Source: JAKPBU01 sp964425695 (lineage in GTDB: Bacteria > Pseudomonadota > Gammaproteobacteria > Xanthomonadales > Xanthomonadaceae). Taken from it: a stretch of 64,000 nt of DNA. The stretch is taken from the NCBI GenBank assembly GCA_964425695.1, contig CAYRNF010000010.1, forward strand, positions 1 to 64,000. Direction: 5' to 3'. Shown here piece after piece: positions 34,798-43,346 of this stretch. The first letter of the stretch is position 1. Each line of letters opens with the position of its first letter. The notes under the pieces were generated by a model that was given only the letters and a program-made list of their open reading frames with translations, was not told where the DNA came from and searched no databases. The translations under genes and the position numbers were made by a program.

Positions 34798-35802
34798 ATG
34801 GATACCCCCACCAAACAGCGCCTCGTCGGCGCCGCCGTGCTTGTCGCACTGGCCGTGATCTTCCTGCCGATGCTGGTCAAGGGTCCGGCCCCCGACAGCG
34901 GCGTGTCCGATGTGCCCCTTGACATGCCGCAGGCGCCCGCAGACGGCGACATCGAGACCCGCGAGCTGCCGCTGGTCGCGCCGCAGGGCGCTGCCAGCGG
35001 CGCGCTCGACACCCCGGCGGCGCCCGGCGAACGCCTGCCGACGGTCGATACCGGCAACCCACCGGCGGACGGCGCGCCGATGCAGCCGGCCGCGGTCGCC
35101 GCGGGCGATTACGCGGTGCATTTCGGCAGCTACGCCACGGCGGGCGACGCCGACACGATCGTCCGCCAGCTGCGCCAGTCGCAGCTGCCCGGCTTCCGCG
35201 AGCAGACCACGCTCAACGGCCGCAGTGCGTGGCGCGTGCGCATCGGGCCGTATGCCTCGCGCGCCGAAGCCGAGGCGGCGCGCCTGCGCGCGGCGCAGGT
35301 CCGCAACGACGTGGGCGCACGCGTGGTGGTGCTCGATGCCGCTCCCCCGGCTCCCACCGCCTCGCAACCTGCCGCCGCGCCTGCCACCGCCGCCGTGCGC
35401 AGCGAGCCCCTGCCGCCGGAGCCGGCGCGGCCCACGGCGACACCCGTTGCCGGCAAGCCCGCCGTCAGCGCCCAGCCGGCCAAGCCTGCCGAAGCCGCCG
35501 CCGCAGCGCCCAAGCCCACGGCACCGCCTCCGGCAGCGGCAACAGCCCCCACCCCTGCCGCGCCGGACACTGGGTTCGCGGTGCAGGTCGGTGCGTTCGG
35601 CAACGCCGCCGAAGCCACGCGCTTGCGCGACCGGCTGCGCGCTGCGGGCTTCACCGCATTCACCGAGACCGTGAACAGCGACAAGGGTGCGCTGACCCGC
35701 GTGCGCGTGGGGCCCGTGCTCACCCGAGCGGAAGCCGACCGGCTGCGCAGCCAGGTCAGTGCCAAGGCGGGCGTCAGCGGCATGGTGCGGCCGCATCCGT
35801 GA
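34798..35802 (+). CDS. SPOR-domain protein (DedD-like, two SPOR repeats)
   Basis: 334 residues. A short cytoplasmic N-terminus, one transmembrane helix (about 8-25, LVGAAVLVALAVIFLPMLV), then two SPOR domains at about 103-177 (YAVHFGSYATAGDAD) and 257-334 (FAVQVGAFGNAAEAT). A long Ala/Pro/Lys linker joins them. SPOR domains bind denuded glycan strands at the division septum. DedD of E. coli has one; two is unusual. The place between folC and purF matches dedD. The start MDTPTKQRLVG was preferred for the clean membrane helix. A TATACT hexamer lies 53 nt upstream. Confidence 0.88.
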   Translation: MDTPTKQRLVGAAVLVALAVIFLPMLVKGPAPDSGVSDVPLDMPQAPADGDIETRELPLVAPQGAASGALDTPAAPGERLPTVDTGNPPADGAPMQPAAVAAGDYAVHFGSYATAGDADTIVRQLRQSQLPGFREQTTLNGRSAWRVRIGPYASRAEAEAARLRAAQVRNDVGARVVVLDAAPPAPTASQPAAAPATAAVRSEPLPPEPARPTATPVAGKPAVSAQPAKPAEAAAAAPKPTAPPPAAATAPTPAAPDTGFAVQVGAFGNAAEATRLRDRLRAAGFTAFTETVNSDKGALTRVRVGPVLTRAEADRLRSQVSAKAGVSGMVRPHP

Positions 35803-36005
35803 CGCGCGCGGGCGACGCATGAAGAACGGAAAGGCAGCCACGGGAGTTCGGATCTGCGAACGCCTCGCACGGGGCGGAGCGTCGGCCCTCGCGTTGCAGG
35901 TTGCGGCTGCGCCCGCGCGTGGGCGCCGCATTCGCCCTGGCAGTTTCCCGTGCGTGCACGGATGCGAATCCACGTTCCCCATCTCCCATTACCGGTCCTG
36001 AGCTC

Positions 36006-37481
36006 ATGTGCGGCATCGTCGGCATCGTTGGTCACACGGACGTCGCAGGACAGCTCTACGACGGCCTCACCGTGCTGCAGCACCGCGGCCAGGACGCGGC
36101 GGGCATCGCCACGGCCAACGGCACGCAGCTGCGGGTGCACAAAGGCAACGGCCTGGTCCGCGACGTATTCGACCCCCGGGCGATGGCGCTGCTGGAAGGG
36201 CGCGTGGGCATCGCGCATTGCCGCTACCCCACCGCCGGCAGCGAAGGCAGCGACGAGGCGCAGCCGTTCTACGTGAACTCGCCGTACGGGATCGCGCTGG
36301 CGCACAACGGCAACCTGATCAATACCGACGCGCTGCGCCGCGAGGTGTTCGAGCAGGACCGCCGCAACGTCAACACGCAGTCCGACTCCGAAGTGCTGCT
36401 CAACGTGTTCGCGCACGAACTGGACACGCAGAAGGCGCTGACGCCGGAAGCCGCGTTCCGCGCGGTGGAAGGCGTGAACCGGCGCGCGCGCGGCGGCTAC
36501 GCGGTGGTGGCCACCGTGCTGGGCCTGGGCTTGGTGGCCTTCCGCGATCCGCACGGCATCCGCCCGCTGGTGCTAGGCCGGCGCGAGGGCGAAGGCGGCG
36601 TAGCCGAGTACGCGATCGCGTCCGAATCGGTGGCGCTGGACATCCTGGGCTTCGAACGCGTGCGCGACGTGGCGCCGGGCGAAGCCCTCGTGGTCACCGC
36701 GCGCGGCGAGCTGCATGCGCGCATGTGCGCCGAGCCCCAGCAGCACGCGCCGTGCATCTTCGAGTACGTGTACTTCGCCCGGCCGGACTCCATGATCGAG
36801 GAGATCTCCGTGCACAAGGCACGGATGCGCATGGGCGTGACCCTGGGCGAGAAGATCCTGCGCGAGCGGCCCGACCACGACATCGACGTGGTCATCCCGA
36901 TCCCGGACACCTCGCGCGATTCAGCGCTGGAAATCGCCAACACCCTGGGCGTGAAGTACCGCGAGGGCTTCATCAAGAACCGCTACGTGGGCCGTACCTT
37001 CATCATGCCGGGGCAGGGCGAGCGGGCGAAGTCGGTGAAGCGCAAGCTCAACCCGATCCCGCTGGAATTCCGCAATCGTGTGGTGCTGCTGGTGGACGAT
37101 TCCATCGTGCGCGGCACCACGTCGCGGCAGATCGTGCAGATGGCGCGCGATGCCGGCGCGCGCAAGGTGTACCTCGCCTCGGCGGCGCCGCCGGTGCGCT
37201 ATCCCAACATCTACGGCATCGACATGCCCACGCCCGAGGAGCTGATCGCGCACGGGCGCAGCGAAGCGGAGGTGGAGCGCATGATCGGCTGCGACTGGCT
37301 GGTCTACCAGGATCTCGCCGATCTGGAAGCCGCCGTCGCCGGTCCCAAGTTCCCGGGCCGCAGGTTCGACAGTTCCTGCTTCAGCGGGGAATACGTCACC
37401 GGCGTGGAGCCGGACTACTTCGAGAACATCAAGCGGCTGCGCTCCGACGACGCGAAGCGCCAGCGCCGCCTGGCGCTCTGA
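36006..37481 (+). CDS. purF: Amidophosphoribosyltransferase
   Basis: 491 residues. It transfers glutamine-derived ammonia to PRPP, the first committed step of purine synthesis. Cys2 in MCGIVGIVG becomes the N-terminal nucleophile of the class II glutaminase domain (about 2-230), with CRYPTAGSEGSDEAQPF near 77. The phosphoribosyltransferase domain carries VVLLVDDSIVRGTTSRQ at about 359-375. No prosequence is present. cvpA, which normally lies between dedD and purF, is missing: only about 200 nt of non-coding sequence remain. Confidence 0.97.
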   Translation: MCGIVGIVGHTDVAGQLYDGLTVLQHRGQDAAGIATANGTQLRVHKGNGLVRDVFDPRAMALLEGRVGIAHCRYPTAGSEGSDEAQPFYVNSPYGIALAHNGNLINTDALRREVFEQDRRNVNTQSDSEVLLNVFAHELDTQKALTPEAAFRAVEGVNRRARGGYAVVATVLGLGLVAFRDPHGIRPLVLGRREGEGGVAEYAIASESVALDILGFERVRDVAPGEALVVTARGELHARMCAEPQQHAPCIFEYVYFARPDSMIEEISVHKARMRMGVTLGEKILRERPDHDIDVVIPIPDTSRDSALEIANTLGVKYREGFIKNRYVGRTFIMPGQGERAKSVKRKLNPIPLEFRNRVVLLVDDSIVRGTTSRQIVQMARDAGARKVYLASAAPPVRYPNIYGIDMPTPEELIAHGRSEAEVERMIGCDWLVYQDLADLEAAVAGPKFPGRRFDSSCFSGEYVTGVEPDYFENIKRLRSDDAKRQRRLAL

Positions 37482-37564
37482 CCGGCGTTTTTCGCGGGAA
37501 CGGCTGCCGCCGCGACCTTCGCCCGGATGCCATTGATCCAGAGCAGCCGCGCGCGAGCCGCGCC

Positions 37565-37570
37565 TACACT
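37565..37570 (+). promoter_or_regulatory. -10 hexamer TACACT placed 6 nt before the DUF455 start
   Basis: TACACT, six nucleotides, ATG. Same geometry as at folC and lpxH. No ribosome-binding site. Confidence 0.45.
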
Positions 37571-37576
37571 CTCCGC

Positions 37577-38386
37577 ATGTCCGACCTGTTCGCCGCCGCC
37601 GAATCCTGCCTTGTCGCCGCCAGTTGCGAAGACAAGGTGGCGCGCACCTTCGCCGCGGCCCAGGCGTTCGAACGCGGGGAGCTGGCGACTCCGGCGGAGG
37701 CCGCGCCGCCCGCACCGGTCCGAATGCCGGGCCGTCCCCCGCGACCGCGGCTGGTGCATCCACGCGAGCTGCCGCGACGCGGTCTGGGCAGCGCGGAGGG
37801 ACGTGCCGCATTCGTGCACGCCATCGCCCACATCGAATTCAACGCGATCGACCTGGCCTGGGATGCGGTGTACCGCTTCCGCGGCATGCCGTCGGCGTTC
37901 TATGCGGACTGGGTGTCCGTGGCGCAGGACGAAGCGCGCCACTTCGTGCTGCTGCGCGAACGCCTGTGCACCCTGGGTCATGACTACGGCGATTTCGACG
38001 CGCACAACGGGCTGTGGGAAATGGCGGAGAAGACCGCGCATTCCACGCTGGCGCGCATGGCGCTGGTGCCGCGGGTGCTGGAGGCGCGCGGCCTGGACGT
38101 GACGCCGGGAATGATCGCGAAGCTGCAGTCGCTGGGCGACACGGCCACGGTGGAGATCCTGCAGCTGATCCTGCGCGAGGAAGTGGCGCACGTGGCCGCG
38201 GGTTCGCGCTGGTTCCGCTGGTGCTGCCAGCGCGAGGGCGTGGACCCGCGTACCGAGTTCCGGCGCCTGCTGCGCGAGTACGCCAGCGGTGTGCTGCACG
38301 GGCCGTTCAACGTCGAGGCGCGGCTGGCGGCCGGCTTCGACGAGGACGAACTGCGCAGCCTGGAAGCTGCCGTCGACGCGGCTTGA
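37577..38386 (+). CDS. Ferritin-like DUF455 family protein
   Basis: 269 residues of the COG2833/DUF455 family, a four-helix ferritin-like fold. Candidate di-metal ligands are Glu in HAIAHIEFNAIDLAWD (near 80), DEARHF (near 117) and REEVAHVAAG (near 200). MiaE is a distant relative, but activity is unknown. The N-terminal 60 residues are variable and basic/proline-rich. The gene follows purF by 95 nt. It has no Shine-Dalgarno sequence, and a TACACT hexamer lies exactly 6 nt before the ATG. Function should be stated only as a putative metal-dependent oxidase/hydroxylase. Confidence 0.85.
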   Translation: MSDLFAAAESCLVAASCEDKVARTFAAAQAFERGELATPAEAAPPAPVRMPGRPPRPRLVHPRELPRRGLGSAEGRAAFVHAIAHIEFNAIDLAWDAVYRFRGMPSAFYADWVSVAQDEARHFVLLRERLCTLGHDYGDFDAHNGLWEMAEKTAHSTLARMALVPRVLEARGLDVTPGMIAKLQSLGDTATVEILQLILREEVAHVAAGSRWFRWCCQREGVDPRTEFRRLLREYASGVLHGPFNVEARLAAGFDEDELRSLEAAVDAA

Positions 38387-38580
38387 GGCGGCGCCGCTCC
38401 AGCCGCTGGCGTCCGCATTTCCGCGAAGGCGCGCATCCTGCCTCCGCGCTTTTCAGCAGTGTGACGTCGCCCGGTCTGCGCCTTCACGGCAATGGCGCCG
38501 TGTTTCTCGGCGTTTCCTTAACGCCGCTCCGCGCACGCTGCAGGGCGTTGCGGCACCCGGACTGCCGCTGGAGAAGCCCG

Positions 38581-39114
38581 ATGCGATCCGCGCAAGCCAC
38601 CGCCCCGAACACGCTGATGTGCGCACTGGCCGCTGCCCTGCTGGCCGCGTGCAGTGCGCCACAACCGCAGGCCGCCGTCGAACCTGCGGGAGCCGCGCCT
38701 GCCGATCGTGCCGCGGTGGATCCGGCCGAAGTGCCGCCCCCGCTTCCCGCGGAGGTGCGCGCGGGCGTGGATGGCCAAGCGCAGGCCAAGCGTGGCGCAG
38801 GACAGGAAGACGCACCGCTGCTCGCCTACCGCGTGGTCGGTACCGAGCCGTTCTGGGGCGTGCAGGTGGAAGGCGACAGGCTGCACTTCACCACCATGGA
38901 GGACCAGGCCGGCAAGCACCTCACCGGCTCGCATACGGTGCGAGATGACGGCATCCGCTACGTGGGCAGCGACAACGGCACCGCGTTCGCACTGGACCTG
39001 GTGCGCGAGCAGTGCAGCGACGGGATGTCCGACACCGTCTACGCGTTCAAGGCCAGCTTCCGCTACGGCACCACCGATTACAGCGGGTGTGCGGAACAGG
39101 CGAAGGCGAAGTAG
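38581..39114 (+). CDS. Uncharacterised lipoprotein, COG3650-like
   Basis: 177 residues. Signal sequence ending in the lipobox LAAC (about residues 21-24), Ala/Pro-rich linker, then a domain with YRVVGTEPFWGVQVEGDRL, HFTTMEDQAGK and YAFKASFRYGTTDYSGCAEQ. The EPFW signature and trailing YSGC segment are those of COG3650-type periplasmic domains, sometimes found beside META domains. Function unknown. The start at the ATG of MRSAQAT gives a proper lipoprotein signal. It is convergent with upp, with 49 nt between. Confidence 0.78.
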   Translation: MRSAQATAPNTLMCALAAALLAACSAPQPQAAVEPAGAAPADRAAVDPAEVPPPLPAEVRAGVDGQAQAKRGAGQEDAPLLAYRVVGTEPFWGVQVEGDRLHFTTMEDQAGKHLTGSHTVRDDGIRYVGSDNGTAFALDLVREQCSDGMSDTVYAFKASFRYGTTDYSGCAEQAKAK

Positions 39115-39163
39115 CCGCCGCGCCCGTGCGCGTTCCTGCATTGGCGGCGCGCGGCGCGACGGG

Positions 39164-39796
39164 TCAGTGCGCCGTGGTGCCGAAGATGCGGTCTCCCGCA
39201 TCGCCCAGGCCCGGCAGGATGTAGCCTTTCCCGTTGAGCCGCTCGTCCACCGCGGCGGTGTAGACCTCCACGTCGGGATGCGCGGCCTCCAGCGCGCGCA
39301 GGCCTTCGGGCGCGGCCACCAGGAACAGGCCCTTGATGCGCCTGCAGCCGGACGCCTTGAGCAGGGCGACGGTGGCGATCAGCGTGCCGCCGGTCGCGAG
39401 CATGGGATCCAGGATCACCGCGGTGCGGTCCGCCAGGCTGCCCACGAAGTTGTCGTAATAGGCTTCCGGCTGCAGCGTGTCCTCGTTGCGGCGCATGCCG
39501 ACCACGCTGACCTTGGCGGCCGGCACCAGGTGAAGCACGCCCGGCAATAGGCCCAGGCCCGCGCGCAGGATCGGCACCAGCGTCAGCTTGCGGCCCTGGA
39601 TGCGCTGCACCGGCACGGGGCCGGCCCAGCCCGCCTCCTCGTGGGCCTCCAGCGGCAGGTCCGCCGTGGCTTCCACCGCGAGCAGGGTCGCCACTTCCCC
39701 GGCCAGCTCACGGAAGGTCTTGGTGCTGTTGTCGGCGCGGCGCATGAGCCCGAGCTTGTGCCGGACCAGCGGGTGGCGGCTTTCGACGATCTTCAT
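39164..39796 (-). CDS. upp: Uracil phosphoribosyltransferase
   Basis: 210 residues. It salvages uracil with PRPP to UMP. The PRPP loop DPMLATGGT is at residues 130-138. LVPILRAGLGL near 73-83, the N-terminal VESRHPLVRHKLGLMRR and the C-terminal YILPGLGDAGDRIFGT uracil site are family hallmarks. It is a single gene on the minus strand, convergent with the lipoprotein gene. Confidence 0.97.
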   Translation of the reverse strand: MKIVESRHPLVRHKLGLMRRADNSTKTFRELAGEVATLLAVEATADLPLEAHEEAGWAGPVPVQRIQGRKLTLVPILRAGLGLLPGVLHLVPAAKVSVVGMRRNEDTLQPEAYYDNFVGSLADRTAVILDPMLATGGTLIATVALLKASGCRRIKGLFLVAAPEGLRALEAAHPDVEVYTAAVDERLNGKGYILPGLGDAGDRIFGTTAH

Positions 39797-40022
39797 GGCG
39801 GAAGGATAGCGCTGCGATCGGCGCAGTGTGCCGCCACGCCCGCAGCAGTGGCTCGAGCCGCGCGCGCTATGCGCAAGCGGCGGACGCGTTCACGGGTACG
39901 GATGCGGCGCAGCCGGGCGATGCCGTGAAGCCGCCAGGTCGCGGTCACCGCACCCGCGACGCGTGCAGGACAACCGTGCCGCGATCGCAGTCGCATGCGG
40001 CGCGTCATCGGGCTTCCCGGAG

Positions 40023-40045
40023 CCCGCGGCTGAAGCCGCTGCTAC
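40023..40045 (-). repeat. REP element (GTAG head, minus strand)
   Basis: Read on the minus strand: GTAG, then cagcggcttcagccgcggg, a near-perfect hairpin. It belongs to the same family as the copies at 61393-61410 and 61533-61554. It lies in the 284-nt gap between upp and the class III aminotransferase. Confidence 0.7.
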
Positions 40046-40080
40046 AGGTGCGATCAGCGGGAACCCGGCCGCGCGAAGGA

Positions 40081-41577
40081 TCAGGCGGCAGCGGCCTGCG
40101 TCGCGCGCGGGCCTTCCAGCAGCGCGCGCTTCACCATGTCCACCAGCAGGTCCACTTCGGCGCCGTCCATGCCGAACACCGGCGTGAAGCGCAGCGAGTT
40201 CTCGCCGCCGTGGATCACGCCCAGGCCGCGCTCGCGCAGCCATTCCTCGGTGGAGCCGGCGCCGTAGCCCTTGAACGACGGGTCCAGTTCGCACGAGAAC
40301 AGCAGCCCGGTGCCCTGCACCTTGGTGATCAGTCCGCCCAGCTCTGCCTTCAGCGCCTCGAACTTGCGTACCGCTTCCGCGCCGCGTTCGCGGATGTTGG
40401 CGCGCAGCGCCGGGGTGAGCTGCGCCAGCACCGCGCAGGCCACGTCCAGCGCGCGCGGGTTGGCGGTCATGGTGTTGCCATAGGTGCCGCGCTTGTAGAT
40501 GGCGGTCGCGCGCTCGTTGGCGGCCAGCACCGACAGCGGATACTGGCCCGCATTGAGCGCCTTGGAATAGGTTTCCAGGTCGGGCGCGTCCAGGCCCTCG
40601 AAGCCGGGGTAATCCACCACCGACAGCACGCCGTGTGCGCGCAGCCCGGCCTGGATCGAATCCACCAGCAGCAGCGCGCCGTGCGCGCGGGTGAGCTCGC
40701 GGGCCAGCGCGTAGTAGGCCGGCGGCACGCTGCGGCCGGGATCGCCTTCGCCCATCACCGGCTCCAGGAACATGGCCTCGATGAACCAGCCGTTGGCATC
40801 GGCATCGGCGAAGACCTGGCGCAGCGCGGCCTCGTCGTACGGCGCGATCGCGATCACGCTGTCCTCGCCGCGGAAGCTGGCCAGGTGCTGCACGTAGTTC
40901 CTGCGGCTGGAATCGGAGTACAGGGCCGGACGGTCGGTACGGCCGTGGAAGCTGCCTTTCACCACCAGGCGCTTGATGGTGCGGCCGGCATGGCGCCCTC
41001 CCGCATCGGTCAGGCTCTTGGCGTTGGTATCCACGATGCGCGCGGCCAGCGTGACAGACTCCGAGCCGGAGTTGAGGCACATGAAGCTGGTGTACGGGCA
41101 GCCGCCGCGCGCGTGGCCGATCTCGGCGCGCAGCGCGCGGTCGAAGCGCAGCTGCGACAGGCTGGGCGTCATGATGTTGGCCATGGCCTGCGGGCGCGCC
41201 ATCGCGTCCAGCACGGCCTGCGGCGCGTGGCCGAAGCCGAGCATGCCGTAGCCGCCCGTGTCGTACAGCACCGCACCCTTCAGGGTCACGATCCACGGGC
41301 CGCGCGCGGTGAGCGCGACGTAGGGGTTCACCGTGTCCTGCGAGTAGAAATTGACGAAGCCAGCCTGCACCACCTGCAGCTGTGCGTCCTCGTCCAAGTC
41401 GAGCAGGTCGGCGAATTCTTCGCGGATGCGCGCGTACTCGGCGGCCGCCGCGGCGATGGCCTGCACCAGTTCCGGGTGGGTCGCGGCGAAGCGGTCCACC
41501 GTGGCGTCGTCCAGGCCGCTGGTGCGGCGGGCGCCGGCATGGGCGCGCAGGGGGGCGAGCGGGGCAGTGGCGGTCAT
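40081..41577 (-). CDS. Class III pyridoxal-phosphate aminotransferase, substrate unknown
   Basis: 498 residues, longer than most class III enzymes because of an N-terminal extension of about 85 residues. The PLP lysine is Lys339 in ETYSKALNAGQYPLS. The cofactor-binding Asp306 sits in LLLVDSIQAG, where most family members read DEVQ-G. NSGSESVTLAAR (169-180) binds the phosphate, and GSFHGRT (209-215) stacks on the ring. Related enzymes act on ornithine, lysine, 4-aminobutyrate or beta-alanine. It is divergent from an Lrp/AsnC regulator across 162 nt, which suggests amino-acid-controlled expression. Confidence 0.83.
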   Translation of the reverse strand: MTATAPLAPLRAHAGARRTSGLDDATVDRFAATHPELVQAIAAAAAEYARIREEFADLLDLDEDAQLQVVQAGFVNFYSQDTVNPYVALTARGPWIVTLKGAVLYDTGGYGMLGFGHAPQAVLDAMARPQAMANIMTPSLSQLRFDRALRAEIGHARGGCPYTSFMCLNSGSESVTLAARIVDTNAKSLTDAGGRHAGRTIKRLVVKGSFHGRTDRPALYSDSSRRNYVQHLASFRGEDSVIAIAPYDEAALRQVFADADANGWFIEAMFLEPVMGEGDPGRSVPPAYYALARELTRAHGALLLVDSIQAGLRAHGVLSVVDYPGFEGLDAPDLETYSKALNAGQYPLSVLAANERATAIYKRGTYGNTMTANPRALDVACAVLAQLTPALRANIRERGAEAVRKFEALKAELGGLITKVQGTGLLFSCELDPSFKGYGAGSTEEWLRERGLGVIHGGENSLRFTPVFGMDGAEVDLLVDMVKRALLEGPRATQAAAA

Positions 41578-41618
41578 GACGGGGTGCTCCCGAAGCGGCG
41601 GTTGGCGTCGAACCTGCC

Positions 41619-41624
41619 ATTATC
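41619..41624 (-). promoter_or_regulatory. Candidate -10 hexamer (GATAAT) for the class III aminotransferase
   Basis: On the minus strand, 41 nt before the ATG at 41577. Confidence 0.4.
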
Positions 41625-41657
41625 CGGATCATGTCGGCACTCGGTAGTGGCATTCTT

Positions 41658-41679
41658 ACGAAAAACTGACCGGTTTCGT
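41658..41679. promoter_or_regulatory. Candidate operator in the aminotransferase/lrp divergent gap
   Basis: ACGAAA (41658-41663) and TTTCGT (41674-41679) form an interrupted palindrome with a 10-nt AT-richer centre. Lrp/AsnC proteins bind such degenerate palindromes, usually upstream of the divergent target. Assignment is inference. Confidence 0.4.
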
Positions 41680-41739
41680 CGATATGCCGAAATCCGGTGC
41701 ACAATGCGACGGCCCGCCCCGCCACGCCCAGGTTCGCCC

Positions 41740-42171
41740 ATGAAGATCGGCCCGTCCGACCAGCAGTTGCTGTCGATCCTGCGCGAGAACGCGCGCGCGT
41801 CGGTGGCCGAGATCGCGCGGCGGATGGGGCTGTCGCGCACCACCGTGCAGAGCCGCATCGAGCGCCTGGAGCGGCAGGGCGTGATCGCCGGCTACACGGT
41901 GCGCGTGCACGACGAGGCCGAGCGCGGGCGGATCCGGGCCCACATCATGATCACGGTGTTCCCCAAGCAGCAGCCGGCCGTGGTCAAGGCGCTGCAGGCC
42001 ATGCCGGAGGTGCGCGAACTGCACTCGCTCAGCGGCGCCTGGGACCTGGTGGCCATTGGCAGCGTCCCCAACGTGGACGCGATGGACGCGCTGACCGACC
42101 GCATCGGCGCGGTGGACGGTGTGGAGCGCACCACTTCGTCGATCGTGCTGTCCACCAAGTTCGAGCGTTAG
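41740..42171 (+). CDS. Lrp/AsnC family transcriptional regulator
   Basis: 143 residues. An N-terminal winged HTH (about 1-58, LSILRENARASVAEIARRMG then LSRTTVQSRIERL) is followed by the RAM ligand-binding/oligomerisation domain (about 65-143). It is cytoplasmic. The divergent class III aminotransferase gene is its most likely target. The effector would then be the substrate or product of that enzyme, but the sequence does not identify it. The start MKIGPSDQQLL matches family N-termini. Confidence 0.9.
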   Translation: MKIGPSDQQLLSILRENARASVAEIARRMGLSRTTVQSRIERLERQGVIAGYTVRVHDEAERGRIRAHIMITVFPKQQPAVVKALQAMPEVRELHSLSGAWDLVAIGSVPNVDAMDALTDRIGAVDGVERTTSSIVLSTKFER

Positions 42172-42314
42172 CCGTCGCCGCAGCCTGTCCCGGTGCCGTG
42201 CGCGGCCGCAGATGCGCGTGCCGCGTGCGACCCGAGGCCCCGCCGTGCTTCCGCGTGGGTCGGGGTCGACGGTGGCGCCCGTTAAACTGGCGCCCCGCCG
42301 CGCCTTGCATCGTC

Positions 42315-43346
42315 TTGAAGAAGTCCGACTTCCATTTTCACCTGCCGGAAGAACTGATCGCGCAAGTGCCGCTGCCCGAACGTTCGGCCAGCCGCATGCT
42401 CGTGGTGCCGCCGCGCGATGCGCCGTTCGACGATCGCCACGTCCGCGACCTGCCGGAGCTGCTGCAGCCCGGCGATCTGCTGGTCTTCAATGACACGCGG
42501 GTGATCCCGGCGCGCGTGTTCGGCGCCAAGACCAGCGGCGGGCGGGTGGAGATCCTGGTCGAACGCCTGCTCCCGGACAACCAGGCGCGGGTCCAGCTCG
42601 GCGCGAGCAAGCCGTCGAAGCCCGGTACGGTCATCGACTTGGATGCCGGTGGCCGCGCCGAAGTGCTCGGCCGCGACGGCGAGTTCTACCGGCTGCGCTT
42701 CGAGGTGGGCGCCGCGCTGGAATCGTGGCTGCTGCAGGCAGGTCGCATGCCGCTGCCGCCATACATCCACCGCGAGCCGGGCGCCGACGACGCGGAGCGC
42801 TACCAGACCGTGTTCGCCCGCGAGGCGGGCGCGGTGGCGGCCCCCACCGCCGGACTGCACTTCGACCAGCCGCTGCTCGATGCGCTGCGGGCGCGGGGCG
42901 TGGAGTTCGGCCATGTCACGCTGCACGTCGGCGCCGGCACCTTCCAGCCGATGCGCGTGGACGACGTGCGCGAGCACCGGATGCACAGCGAATGGATCAA
43001 CGTCGGCGCGCATCTGGTGGAACAGGTGCGGCAGGCGCGGGCGCGCGGCGGCCGCGTGGTCGCGGTGGGGACCACCGTGGTGCGCGCGCTGGAATCCTCG
43101 ATGCGCGACGGCGAGCTGCAGCCGTTCGCGGGCGAAACCAGCATCTTCATCTTCCCCGGCTACCGTATCGCTTCGGTGGATGCGCTGCTGACCAACTTCC
43201 ACTTGCCGGAGAGCACGCTGCTGATGCTGGTCTCGGCGTTCGCCGGACGCGAACGGGTACTGGCCGCGTACGCCCATGCGGTGCGCGAGCGCTACCGGTT
43301 CTTTTCGTATGGAGATGCAATGTTGCTGAGCCGCAGTGACGAGTAG
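42315..43346 (+). CDS. queA: S-adenosylmethionine:tRNA ribosyltransferase-isomerase (TTG start)
   Basis: 343 residues. It transfers and isomerises ribosyl from SAM to 7-aminomethyl-7-deazaguanine in tRNA, giving epoxyqueuosine. FHFHLPEELIAQVPLPERSASRML is at the N-terminus, and FNDTRVIPARVFG, TAGLHFDQPLL and PESTLLMLVSAFAG follow. The conserved N-terminus begins directly at a TTG at 42315 (LKKSDFHFHLPE), and no ATG or GTG fits, so TTG is the likely start. TAAACT lies 26 nt upstream. tgt, the other queuosine gene, follows 0.5 kb downstream beyond a hairpin-rich gap. Confidence 0.95.
   Translation: MKKSDFHFHLPEELIAQVPLPERSASRMLVVPPRDAPFDDRHVRDLPELLQPGDLLVFNDTRVIPARVFGAKTSGGRVEILVERLLPDNQARVQLGASKPSKPGTVIDLDAGGRAEVLGRDGEFYRLRFEVGAALESWLLQAGRMPLPPYIHREPGADDAERYQTVFAREAGAVAAPTAGLHFDQPLLDALRARGVEFGHVTLHVGAGTFQPMRVDDVREHRMHSEWINVGAHLVEQVRQARARGGRVVAVGTTVVRALESSMRDGELQPFAGETSIFIFPGYRIASVDALLTNFHLPESTLLMLVSAFAGRERVLAAYAHAVRERYRFFSYGDAMLLSRSDE

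Noticed and set aside
39826..42171. A 781-codon plus-strand frame reading through the aminotransferase region into lrp
   Set aside because: Only the last 143 codons (Lrp) have protein-like signatures. The rest is the reverse complement of the class III aminotransferase and is low-complexity, a GC-driven shadow.
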